Positions 32,641 to 40,531 of a DNA stretch of 64,000 bases are shown here, one piece after another. The translations under genes were made by a program, and so were the position numbers. The notes under the pieces were generated by a model that had not been told where the DNA came from, made no database searches, and saw only the letters and a list, made by a program, of their open reading frames with translations. The stretch is from Desulforapulum autotrophicum HRM2 (GTDB lineage Bacteria > Desulfobacterota > Desulfobacteria > Desulfobacterales > Desulfobacteraceae): positions 5,030,001 to 5,094,000 of the forward strand of contig NC_012108.1 in the NCBI RefSeq assembly GCF_000020365.1, in the 5' to 3' direction. Every line of letters starts with the position of its first letter. Positions within the stretch are counted from its first letter, which is position 1.

Positions 32641-33138
32641 ATGAAACCATCATCGTATCTTCCAGTTTTTATCATTCTGGTGGCGGGCTTGATTTCAGGT
32701 TGTGCCGGCACCATAACCGGTTCAAAACAGCAGCAATTAAACCCTAAAAACCTTACCCAGCTTGAAAAGGGCCGTGAAACAACCGATTTCTGGAGGGGCA
32801 AAGACCTGACCCTCTCCTACAAATACCATTTGACCGGACCGACCCTGAAAATCAACGGGACCATCGCCCTTTCCAAACACCTCACCAATTACACGGTAAT
32901 GGACCATCTTCGACTGAATCTCTATTTTGTGGATGCCGGAGGAAATATAGTGTCGCGGACACTTATATACGCGGCACCGCATCGAAGGTGGATCCCCATG
33001 CTGAACCTGAGTTTTAACCGTTTAATCACTGTTCCGCCAGGGGTTGAGGCTTTGGCATTTACCTATGATGGAAAGGTAAGTGATGGAATGAACAGTGATG
33101 GTGGCGGAATTTCGTGGAATTTCTGGAACGCCCTTTAA
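32641..33138 (+). CDS. Lipoprotein of unknown function
   Basis: A 165-residue lipoprotein. The signal peptide has a lipobox ending Ile-Ser-Gly-Cys at residue 21. The mature part is rich in beta strands and includes a Leu-Thr-Leu-Ser-Tyr-Lys-Tyr motif and Asn-Gly-Thr-Ile-Ala-Leu-Ser-Lys. No family is recognised, though the composition suggests a beta-sandwich. AAAGGAGG lies eight bases before the ATG. It stands alone downstream of the sulfite reductase-like gene, with a gap of 97 bases. Confidence 0.7.
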   Translation: MKPSSYLPVFIILVAGLISGCAGTITGSKQQQLNPKNLTQLEKGRETTDFWRGKDLTLSYKYHLTGPTLKINGTIALSKHLTNYTVMDHLRLNLYFVDAGGNIVSRTLIYAAPHRRWIPMLNLSFNRLITVPPGVEALAFTYDGKVSDGMNSDGGGISWNFWNAL

Positions 33139-33205
33139 TCGGGAACGGACAAAGGGCTAATCAATCCTTTCTCAAATGCCGTGGGAATTCCTGCAATGAC
33201 CCGCC

Positions 33206-34429
33206 CTATTTCGGAGATGCAGCCATGAACTCATCTGCCATGGTCACAGCATCCTGGTAGGCATCCTTCATGGTCTGGACAAGCAGGCACAGGTGATCGC
33301 TGCACAGGTTGACACTGGCCCAGTCTCCCCTGATGAAATCGTTGATGGCACCAAACAGGTGATTGATCACACGATTTTCTCCCATGAGGCCCGCCTTGAT
33401 ACGTGGTGTAAAGGGAAGATCTTTCAGAACCTGCACCATTGGCATGTCAAGCATGGCATTAATGTTTCGAAACAGACCAAGGGTAAACAGCTCTTCATCT
33501 AAAAAGTCCGTTTCAACTTCCTTGCCCAACAATTCACACATTCGCCCTGTTATAATCGAGGTGGTGATTATCTCCTGGGGCTTTCCCTCTGCAAGACCAG
33601 CCGATGCAACCAGAAGGATGAACTGCCTGATCTCCCGTTCTCCCATGAGGGTGATGGCATCCTTGACCGAATCAATGGGGATCTTTCTGCGGTAATAGGC
33701 TGAATTGATAAACTTGAGCAGGCGAAAGGACATGGAGACATCATCCCGGATCATTTCGATCAGCCGTGGAAAATCAATATCCGCCTTTGATACCTGGGCA
33801 ATGAGCCTGATGAGGTTTATCTTGACTGCCGGAATGCTTTTGTTGGTGAGCACCTTGGGTTTTTCAAAGAAATAGCCCTGAAAAAGATGACACCCCAGGT
33901 CCAGGGCCTTTTGAAACTCTTCATGGGTTTCGATTTTTTCAGCCAGGAATTTAAGTTTTGCATATTTTGAAAGGGTTGAAATCATACCTTCGATCTCATC
34001 CAGGGTCGAGGCTCTGAAGTCGAACTTTATGATGTCTGCCTGTTCGATCAGGGGAGTTAACTCCTGGTGGAAGACAAAATCATCCAGTGCAATGCGAAAC
34101 CCTTTTTTCTTAAACCCGGTGACGGCCTTGATTACCTCGGCGTTGGGATGGACATCTTCAAGGACCTCAATGACCACATTCTCTTTGGGAAAGAACAGAG
34201 GAATTCCACGCTCAATAAGGGCCTGGGGGAAATTGATGAATGCAGGCTTTCCCATGGAAAGCCAGTCGATTCCCATGGAGAAGAAGGTGTTGGACAAAAG
34301 TCTGAAGGTTGCCGTATCCCCGTCCAGGTCGGGAAAGGAGTTGGCAAGCCCATCTCGGAAAAGCAACTCATATGCAACGGTGCTCTGTTTGCTGTCCAGA
34401 ATAGGTTGTCTTGCAACGTAAATATCCAC
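33206..34429 (-). CDS. EAL-HDOD signalling protein (YuxH-like)
   Basis: A 407-residue protein with an N-terminal EAL-like domain (about 1-200) and a C-terminal HDOD domain (about 205-400). The EAL signature is degenerate: the Glu-Ala-Leu position reads Tyr-Glu-Leu-Leu-Phe-Arg. A phosphodiesterase-type Leu-Asp-Asp-Phe is present (Ala-Leu-Asp-Asp-Phe-Val), and several c-di-GMP residues look changed, so it may bind rather than cleave. The HDOD part has Ile-Arg-Gln-Phe-Ile-Leu-Leu. The type is common in delta-proteobacteria. The gene is single, convergent with the preceding lipoprotein gene. Confidence 0.85.
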   Translation of the reverse strand: MDIYVARQPILDSKQSTVAYELLFRDGLANSFPDLDGDTATFRLLSNTFFSMGIDWLSMGKPAFINFPQALIERGIPLFFPKENVVIEVLEDVHPNAEVIKAVTGFKKKGFRIALDDFVFHQELTPLIEQADIIKFDFRASTLDEIEGMISTLSKYAKLKFLAEKIETHEEFQKALDLGCHLFQGYFFEKPKVLTNKSIPAVKINLIRLIAQVSKADIDFPRLIEMIRDDVSMSFRLLKFINSAYYRRKIPIDSVKDAITLMGEREIRQFILLVASAGLAEGKPQEIITTSIITGRMCELLGKEVETDFLDEELFTLGLFRNINAMLDMPMVQVLKDLPFTPRIKAGLMGENRVINHLFGAINDFIRGDWASVNLCSDHLCLLVQTMKDAYQDAVTMADEFMAASPK

Positions 34430-34634
34430 TGGAGGCTCCTTTTTTTATCTGGAAATTAGAAATACGAATCTACCACGTACAAAACAGTTAAAGCAACTGG
34501 AAAAAGGCAGGGGAGGTCTTTCAGTTCCGGCAGAGACACGGCTCATTGCTTGAGAAAAATCTCGTACAATAGCGGTTTTATCTGTATACTCGTTGCGAAA
34601 TCATCCTTTAACCCTGTTGCCCAAAGGAGTTCAC

Positions 34635-34970
34635 ATGTTTCAGCAAAAAAGTAAAAAAGGATACCTATCCCCGATCAAGGGAATCCGGATGAAAACCCTG
34701 GTCCATGGAGAAAAGACCCTGATGACCGAATTCCGCCTTGACAGGGGTAGCCTTTTGCCGACCCACGCCCACCCCCATGAACAGACCGGCTACCTGGTTT
34801 CAGGAAAGATGCGCCTGAGGGTAGGCACAGCAGAACAGGTGATTGAACCTGGCGACAGCTGGATGATTCCGGGAGGAATGGAACATGGTGCCGACATCTT
34901 GGAAGACGCAGTTGCTGTTGAGGTATTTGCTCCGGTCCGGGAGGATTATCTTCCAAAAAAAGACGATTAG
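34635..34970 (+). CDS. Cupin domain protein
   Basis: A 111-residue cupin. The start at 34635 is used because AAAGGAG lies six bases upstream; the longer frame from 34593 has no such site. The metal-binding set is intact: Pro-Thr-His-Ala-His-Pro-His-Glu-Gln-Thr-Gly-Tyr, Gly-Asp-Ser-Trp-Met-Ile-Pro and Glu-His-Gly-Ala. Three His and one Glu are therefore available to coordinate a metal. It stands alone; substrate and partner are unknown. Confidence 0.82.
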   Translation: MFQQKSKKGYLSPIKGIRMKTLVHGEKTLMTEFRLDRGSLLPTHAHPHEQTGYLVSGKMRLRVGTAEQVIEPGDSWMIPGGMEHGADILEDAVAVEVFAPVREDYLPKKDD

Positions 34971-35108
34971 TCCAACGGATCAAGCGGTTTTATGTTTTCA
35001 CGATTCCTTCGGAAATCTCACAACTTAGCAAACGGTTGTAACCCTGTAAGATGGTCCTGATTTCAGGTCAATGGGTTTTTACCTTAAAGAATAAGGACGG
35101 TCCCGGCC

Positions 35109-36236
35109 TTGCCCTACAAACAACTTGCACAACACCTTGACGACCTGCCAGGCGGGTTTCCCTCAACCCAGCGGGGGGTGGAAATAAAGATACTCAAACA
35201 CCTCTTTTCATACCAGGAGGCAAGGCTTGCCCTGGTGCTCACCCTGATCGCAGAAACAGCCGCAACCATTGCCCTTCGCAGAAAGGCCCCCCTGGTGGAG
35301 ACAGAACAGCTCCTTGAAACCATGGCAGCCAAGGGGTTGATCTTCCGGTCAAAACCCTTGAACAAGCCCGCCGTTTACATGGCGGCCCAGTTTGTGGTGG
35401 GCATCTGGGAACTCCAGGTGGGACGGCTCACCCCGGAACTTGCCAGGCTGATGGGCGACTACATGCCTGATCTGCTGGATAAAAAGGTGTGGAAAAAAAA
35501 CCCCCAGATGCGGACCATTCCCGTGGGCCGGAGCATTGACACCTCCCTTGAAATCCTTGCCCATGAAATGGCAGAAACCCTTTTAAGACAAAAAAGCCAT
35601 TTTGCAGTCTCTGCCTGCATCTGCCGCAAGGAACAACAGATGATGGGCAAGGGATGCAATAAACCCATGGACCTGTGCCTCTCCTTTGGTGATGATGAAG
35701 ATTTCTTTATCAAGAACAAAATCGGCCGGCGTATAACCCTTGACCAGGCCCTTGATATCCTGAAACAGGCCGACAGATCGGGCCTGGTACTCCAGCCGAG
35801 CAACGGGAAAGAAATTTCCTGGCTCTGCTGCTGCTGCGGCTGCTGTTGCGGCATACTCAGAACCATCAAGACCCATCCAAAACCCGCCAAAATTATCTCA
35901 TCCCCCTTTCAGGCAAAGGCAGACCCAGGTCTGTGCACCGGCTGCGGTATCTGTAAAAAAAGGTGCCCCATGGACGCTATTTCAATCAAAAACAAACGTG
36001 CCGTCCTGGATCTCGACCGCTGCATCGGTTGCGGACTCTGTGTCTCCACCTGCCCTGAAAAGGCCATCCATCTGGAACGCAAACCCGAAGCCCTCCAGCC
36101 CCAAGTGCCAAAAAACATTATCACGGCCTCAATGGGACAGATGTGGGAACGTGATAAACTGACTCTCAGGGGACTTGCCGCCATGGCAGGCAGATCCTTC
36201 ATGGACAGATACCGATCAAGACGTAAAACCGTTTGA
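35109..36236 (+). CDS. 4Fe-4S ferredoxin-type protein with a dense Cys cluster
   Basis: A 375-residue soluble protein starting with TTG behind AAGGA. Residues 1-230 form an all-alpha domain with Leu-Pro-Gly-Gly-Phe-Pro and a Cys-Ile-Cys-Arg-Lys segment. A Trp-Leu-Cys-Cys-Cys-Cys-Gly-Cys-Cys-Cys-Gly run follows near residue 245, an unusually dense cysteine cluster. Two ferredoxin motifs end it: Cys-Thr-Gly-Cys-Gly-Ile-Cys-Lys-Lys-Arg-Cys and Cys-Ile-Gly-Cys-Gly-Leu-Cys-Val-Ser-Thr-Cys. Similar architectures occur in anaerobes as uncharacterised 4Fe-4S proteins. It probably belongs to a cytoplasmic electron-transfer system. Confidence 0.8.
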   Translation: MPYKQLAQHLDDLPGGFPSTQRGVEIKILKHLFSYQEARLALVLTLIAETAATIALRRKAPLVETEQLLETMAAKGLIFRSKPLNKPAVYMAAQFVVGIWELQVGRLTPELARLMGDYMPDLLDKKVWKKNPQMRTIPVGRSIDTSLEILAHEMAETLLRQKSHFAVSACICRKEQQMMGKGCNKPMDLCLSFGDDEDFFIKNKIGRRITLDQALDILKQADRSGLVLQPSNGKEISWLCCCCGCCCGILRTIKTHPKPAKIISSPFQAKADPGLCTGCGICKKRCPMDAISIKNKRAVLDLDRCIGCGLCVSTCPEKAIHLERKPEALQPQVPKNIITASMGQMWERDKLTLRGLAAMAGRSFMDRYRSRRKTV

Positions 36237-36329
36237 CAACCCCGTCTATAATCTGGTTTGATACAGGTTTGATGTTCAAACAATGCGGGCCAAACAGACC
36301 CGAACGACAAGTAGCTGAAAAGGACAAAA

Positions 36330-37241
36330 ATGGACCCCATCTCTTCAAAAGCAGCCCAATGGATTGATAATGGCAAAGACCCCAGGAGCGCCCACTGGCA
36401 AGCCGGGCTTGAGGCCATGCTCGAACTTTTTTCCGCCCACGTGAAACCGGGGGTCCTCACACCGGTGGCCCCCCTGGACGAGGCGGATTTTCCTGTTTTC
36501 AAGGCGGCACTGGAGGCAATAGATCTTGCGCCCCAGCTCATTGCCGTGTTTTTACCCCCTGCCATTGCCCGGTCTATCACCCCGCCTGAAACGGCCCAAG
36601 AACTCAATCGAATCAATCAAGACCAGCCTTCATACAAGGTGATCATTGCCCGGCCCGGCAAAGAATTACGAATCCTCTGCGGTGAGATTTCCCCCCAGGC
36701 AACAAAGCCCGGAGTGGATATCTTTCAGTCAGGAGCCCTCCTTGGCAACTATGATTTCTCCTCCCAGGAAACCTGTCTTGCCGAGCTGTCAAAGATCATC
36801 CGGACCCATGCCTGGGAAAAGGGTACGTGGACCCGCAAAAACAACGAAACGTATACCCTGAACTGGTTTGAACGATCCCTGGATCTTGGAAGGGGAGATC
36901 TGAGCGTGGATAAAAACCATTCATTTTTCCACAGCCCCACCCTGATCAAAAGCAACCGGGTGGATGCCCTGTTCTTCATCATTTCAACCCTTCTTGAGCA
37001 ACGGTTTAAAGACCCTGAAGACCGCCTGAGCCAAAGGGTAGCAGCCATAAAGGCCCTGGAGGACACCACCCTTTCCAGGGAAAAACTTGCCGACCTTGTC
37101 AGCAGCGGCATTCTTGAGCTTTTGAACAATGTAAAGGAGCTTGAACTGATGAAGTTCAACGAACTTTCAAACGCCGAACGTGAAAAGTTCAAGAATGAGA
37201 CCGCAAGGAGTGTCCAGATCATCGTTGACGCCCTTCTCTAA
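36330..37241 (+). CDS. Protein of unknown function
   Basis: A 303-residue soluble protein. No signal, membrane span or recognised domain is present. The first half is mixed alpha/beta; the second half is helical, with a Leu-Glu-Gln-Arg-Phe-Lys-Asp-Pro-Glu-Asp segment near 235. It ends in a charged helical tail, Asn-Ala-Glu-Arg-Glu-Lys-Phe-Lys. Its TAA overlaps the ATG of the next gene (TAATG), so it is coupled to a lipoprotein hydrolase. No function is proposed. Confidence 0.6.
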   Translation: MDPISSKAAQWIDNGKDPRSAHWQAGLEAMLELFSAHVKPGVLTPVAPLDEADFPVFKAALEAIDLAPQLIAVFLPPAIARSITPPETAQELNRINQDQPSYKVIIARPGKELRILCGEISPQATKPGVDIFQSGALLGNYDFSSQETCLAELSKIIRTHAWEKGTWTRKNNETYTLNWFERSLDLGRGDLSVDKNHSFFHSPTLIKSNRVDALFFIISTLLEQRFKDPEDRLSQRVAAIKALEDTTLSREKLADLVSSGILELLNNVKELELMKFNELSNAEREKFKNETARSVQIIVDALL

Positions 37242-38215
37242 TGGGAACCCGGGTCGTCGCCCTTGTTTGCCTCCCCCTCCTGTTCCTGGTTTCATGCGCC
37301 TACGTGCCCATGGACAGGAGTTATCCCGGTCCTCAACCCCTGACACCGGCCCTTGAACAGGCCTATGCCTGCCCACCCTTCACCGGCACCTATGACGAAC
37401 GAATCATTGACAGGCAGGCTCGATTTACCATCCGGCAAATAACCTTTCCTTCGACCCGGTATATCCTTGAGGCCGGACCGATTACTGTTGACTACTACGA
37501 TGTTGACGCTGATAAAAAAGTTCCGGTTATCATGGTGCTGCCCATCCTCGGGGGTAACAACAAAATTGCACGTATTTTTGCACGGCACTTTGCTGAAAAC
37601 GGGTATGCCGCAGTCATCGTACATCGTCAAAAAAAGTACAAGGAATTCGATCAGATGGACAAGGTGGATCTGGTGCTTCGCCAGATGGTGCTGGACCACA
37701 GGCAGGTGCTGGACTGGATCAAAACAAGGCATGAACTTGACCGGGGCAAAATCGGGGTATTTGGCGTGAGCATGGGCGGCATCAAGGCGGCATTGGTGAC
37801 GGCCCTTGACCCACGCATCAAGGCATCGGTCCTGGCCCTTGCCGGGGGAGACCTTGCCCAAATCCTGGCCTTTTCCACGGAAAAAGGGATTAAAAAAAAA
37901 CGATTGAGATTCATGGCCCAGAAGGGCATCACCCCGGATGAATTTTATAACACCCTGGCCACCACCATTCAATGTGACCCCCTGAAATATGCCCGTTACA
38001 TTGACGCCCGAAAGACCATGATGATACTGGCCCTGTTTGACAGGGTTGTCCCCTTTAAGAACGGAAGGGAACTCAAGAAAAAAATCGGAAACCCCGAAAC
38101 CATCTATCTCCTGTCAGGCCATTACTCGGCGATTCTCTACATCCACCACATCCAGTACCAGGCCCTCAGGTTCTTTAAGCGAAAAATTCCCCTCAATCTG
38201 CCAGGGCCTTCCTAG
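37241..38215 (+). CDS. Alpha/beta hydrolase lipoprotein
   Basis: A 324-residue dienelactone-hydrolase-like protein with a lipobox (Leu-Val-Ser-Cys, Cys about 19), so it is anchored in the envelope. The nucleophile elbow is Gly-Val-Ser-Met-Gly-Gly (about 180-185), the acid sits in Ala-Leu-Phe-Asp-Arg-Val and the histidine in Ser-Gly-His-Tyr-Ser. It starts at the TAATG overlap with the preceding unknown gene. The 3' end is seven bases from the convergent TonB receptor gene, so there is no room for a terminator. The substrate is unknown. Confidence 0.82.
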   Translation: MGTRVVALVCLPLLFLVSCAYVPMDRSYPGPQPLTPALEQAYACPPFTGTYDERIIDRQARFTIRQITFPSTRYILEAGPITVDYYDVDADKKVPVIMVLPILGGNNKIARIFARHFAENGYAAVIVHRQKKYKEFDQMDKVDLVLRQMVLDHRQVLDWIKTRHELDRGKIGVFGVSMGGIKAALVTALDPRIKASVLALAGGDLAQILAFSTEKGIKKKRLRFMAQKGITPDEFYNTLATTIQCDPLKYARYIDARKTMMILALFDRVVPFKNGRELKKKIGNPETIYLLSGHYSAILYIHHIQYQALRFFKRKIPLNLPGPS

Positions 38216-38222
38216 GTGTTAA

Positions 38223-40268
38223 TCAAAATTGACAGGTCAGCCGGAGAAAAACACCCCGTTCAATCTCAGATGAAACCATGCTGATAATCTCCGAGTCGAG
38301 CTGTTTTTTGTGATCGTGGAGAAGATTGTGGCCCACCAGCTCCAGTTGCCATGTTGGTGATGGTTGCCAGCCAAGGCGAAGGGTGAGGTCCCAGAGTTCA
38401 GGTTGGTTCTGAACCTCAATTTCATCGGTATAGGTAACCCAGATATCTGCCTCAACATTGTGAGAAAGGTTGAGACGAGATTGTATGGAAGCCTGGTGAT
38501 TGGCATAAAAGCTGTTTAAAAACTCCTCTAACTGGCCACCAAAATCGAACTTCATTTCCATGTAACTATAGGCACCAATAAGTTTCCAATCATCAGTCAT
38601 CTGGTATTCCATGCTGGCTTCAATTCCATAGGTCTCACCTTCAAGCTCATTATTGGCAAAACTGACCTGATCAATTGCGACGGGCAGGTCCCCTTCAAAA
38701 ACGATATTGGGAGGAAGGTTGCTTCCGGTTCTTAACTTTTTATAATTATTCCAGAACAATGCGATATCAATGCTCGCATGATCTGAAACAAGGGAGCGAA
38801 GGCCAAGCTCATAGGCCGTCACCACCTCTGATTCAAATTCGTCATTGCCCTGGAATGTTACGATAATGGGAATCGCCAAAGGAATTTCGGCGTTGGGTGT
38901 CGGGTTGAGTTCATGCCCCGGGGGATAGAGGGCCAGAACGATCCCACCGTTAGAATCAAGCCTGGATGGGGTCCGAACCGCCCTGGAAACAGCGCCCCAT
39001 AGGGAAATTTTCTGGGAAATTTCCCACAATAATCTAGCGTTTGGCTGGAATTCCCAACCAGTAAAATCATTGTGCTCAACTTTAGTTCCCAGGGTCAGGG
39101 TTAAATCCTTCAGTAAAGGATAATCGTCCTGGACAAAAAGGCTGAACTGAGTGTACTGATCGTCTTCCGGATCCATAAACACATTGGCATGGGCAGTTAA
39201 ATCATCAAAATAAGCTCTTAAATTTCCACCCCAGGTAAATTTATGGCCAGGACCTGGTTCATAATTGTGCTGAAATTCAACATCCAGGACTTGAAGTTTC
39301 TCATCGTAAAAAGCGCCTTTTCGTTGTGTGTAGTCAAAATAGACTTGAAATGAGAGGCTCGATTTCTCACTAAACTGGTTTGACCAGCTTGAAAGCAGGT
39401 GCCCCCCCTTCATATCAATATCGTCATTGAACCGGTCGTGGTAATCACCCTTGTAGCTTACCTGGTCAAAATTGGCTCCCTCCTGGCCCTGGTAAAAACT
39501 GCCCGTGGTTTTTCCGGTAAAATCGCTGCCAATGTAATCCCAGCGAAATCCAGTCCGGCCCATTGTCATGTCATCATCAGTATCTCTGCCGTTCAATTGA
39601 TTCACACCCCGGGTAAATCCTTTGGCTGTCAAGCGTAAATAACTGCTTGAACCGATCTCTGAGCCCTGCATTACACTCAGTCCTCCGGTTGCCCCAGTGC
39701 CTGCCCAGGCAGAGACCTGGGAACCCAATGTTGTTTCAGCAGAACGGGTCATAATATTAATAATCCCGTTGACGGCATTTGACCCCCAAAGGGAAGCGCC
39801 TGGACCACGGATAACCTCAATTCTCTCTATTTCAGCCAGAACCAGATCTTGGACATCCCAGTAAACTCCTGAAAAAACTGGAGTATAAACACTTCGCCCA
39901 TCAATCATGACAAGTAATTTGTTGGCAAATTCGCCATTAAAACCACGGGCACTTATGGCCCAGCGGTTTGAATCGAGTTGGGCAACGTTCATCCCCGGTA
40001 CCATTTTTAAAAGTTCGGGAATGCTGTTGGCCCCTGAACGACGGATATCCTCCTTTGTAATCACATGGATTGCCCCAGGGGTTTTTAATAAAGGGGTTGG
40101 TGTCTTAGCTGCCGAAGTCACCTCCAGATTGATCAACTCCTCAAGGGACATATCCAGAAAATCATTTGCCAGGACAGGTGATAAAAGAATGCTAAAGAAT
40201 ATATTCAAGCTGACTAATATTCTGGAAAACCAGATGAAATATGTATGGGTTTGAATATTTGGATGCAT
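38223..40268 (-). CDS. TonB-dependent outer membrane receptor (copy A)
   Basis: A 681-residue receptor. A signal peptide ends near residue 35. The Leu-Asp-Met-Ser-Leu-Glu-Glu-Leu-Ile-Asn-Leu-Glu-Val-Thr-Ser segment precedes the plug domain (about 55-170), with Gly-Phe-Asn-Gly and Ile-Asp-Gly-Arg-Ser-Val-Tyr as in its paralogues. A 22-strand barrel follows to a terminal Phe. It is the most diverged of three receptors in this operon, clearly related to copies B and C but lacking their long identical tract. No clear ribosome binding site lies before the ATG. It probably takes up an unknown ligand and lies last in a YfiR/kinase operon. Confidence 0.88.
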   Translation of the reverse strand: MHPNIQTHTYFIWFSRILVSLNIFFSILLSPVLANDFLDMSLEELINLEVTSAAKTPTPLLKTPGAIHVITKEDIRRSGANSIPELLKMVPGMNVAQLDSNRWAISARGFNGEFANKLLVMIDGRSVYTPVFSGVYWDVQDLVLAEIERIEVIRGPGASLWGSNAVNGIINIMTRSAETTLGSQVSAWAGTGATGGLSVMQGSEIGSSSYLRLTAKGFTRGVNQLNGRDTDDDMTMGRTGFRWDYIGSDFTGKTTGSFYQGQEGANFDQVSYKGDYHDRFNDDIDMKGGHLLSSWSNQFSEKSSLSFQVYFDYTQRKGAFYDEKLQVLDVEFQHNYEPGPGHKFTWGGNLRAYFDDLTAHANVFMDPEDDQYTQFSLFVQDDYPLLKDLTLTLGTKVEHNDFTGWEFQPNARLLWEISQKISLWGAVSRAVRTPSRLDSNGGIVLALYPPGHELNPTPNAEIPLAIPIIVTFQGNDEFESEVVTAYELGLRSLVSDHASIDIALFWNNYKKLRTGSNLPPNIVFEGDLPVAIDQVSFANNELEGETYGIEASMEYQMTDDWKLIGAYSYMEMKFDFGGQLEEFLNSFYANHQASIQSRLNLSHNVEADIWVTYTDEIEVQNQPELWDLTLRLGWQPSPTWQLELVGHNLLHDHKKQLDSEIISMVSSEIERGVFLRLTCQF

Positions 40269-40308
40269 GGCTACTTTATATTATTATAAAAGGTAAAAAG
40301 CAATAATC

Positions 40309-40530
40309 CTAAGGTGTAAGGTTTCCATTAAAGGGTTTTTTCCCAAAAATGACAATCACCAAAGGAGCCTTGTCGTCTGTGAAGGCGCTATCTGTCCAAC
40401 GGATAAATTTGGCAAAATTATACAGGTAGGCTGCTTTGATCTTATATTCAGATGGTTTTTCAGCCGTGTTTCCAGGTGCCGGCCAGCAAATAGCCAGTGT
40501 AAGAGTTAGGATAAGAAGGAGATGTCTCAT
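40309..40530 (-). pseudogene. Truncated YfiR-type gene
   Basis: A 73-codon copy of the intact YfiR gene at 42523-43065, nearly identical from the signal peptide through Tyr-Asn-Phe-Ala-Lys-Phe-Ile-Arg-Trp. It stops after Asn-Leu-Thr-Pro because a one-base loss brings a TAG into frame, and homology ends at about 40311. The remaining two thirds of the domain are absent. It lies between receptor copies A and B, marking the deleted end of a tandem duplication. Confidence 0.85.
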
Positions 40531-40531
40531 C

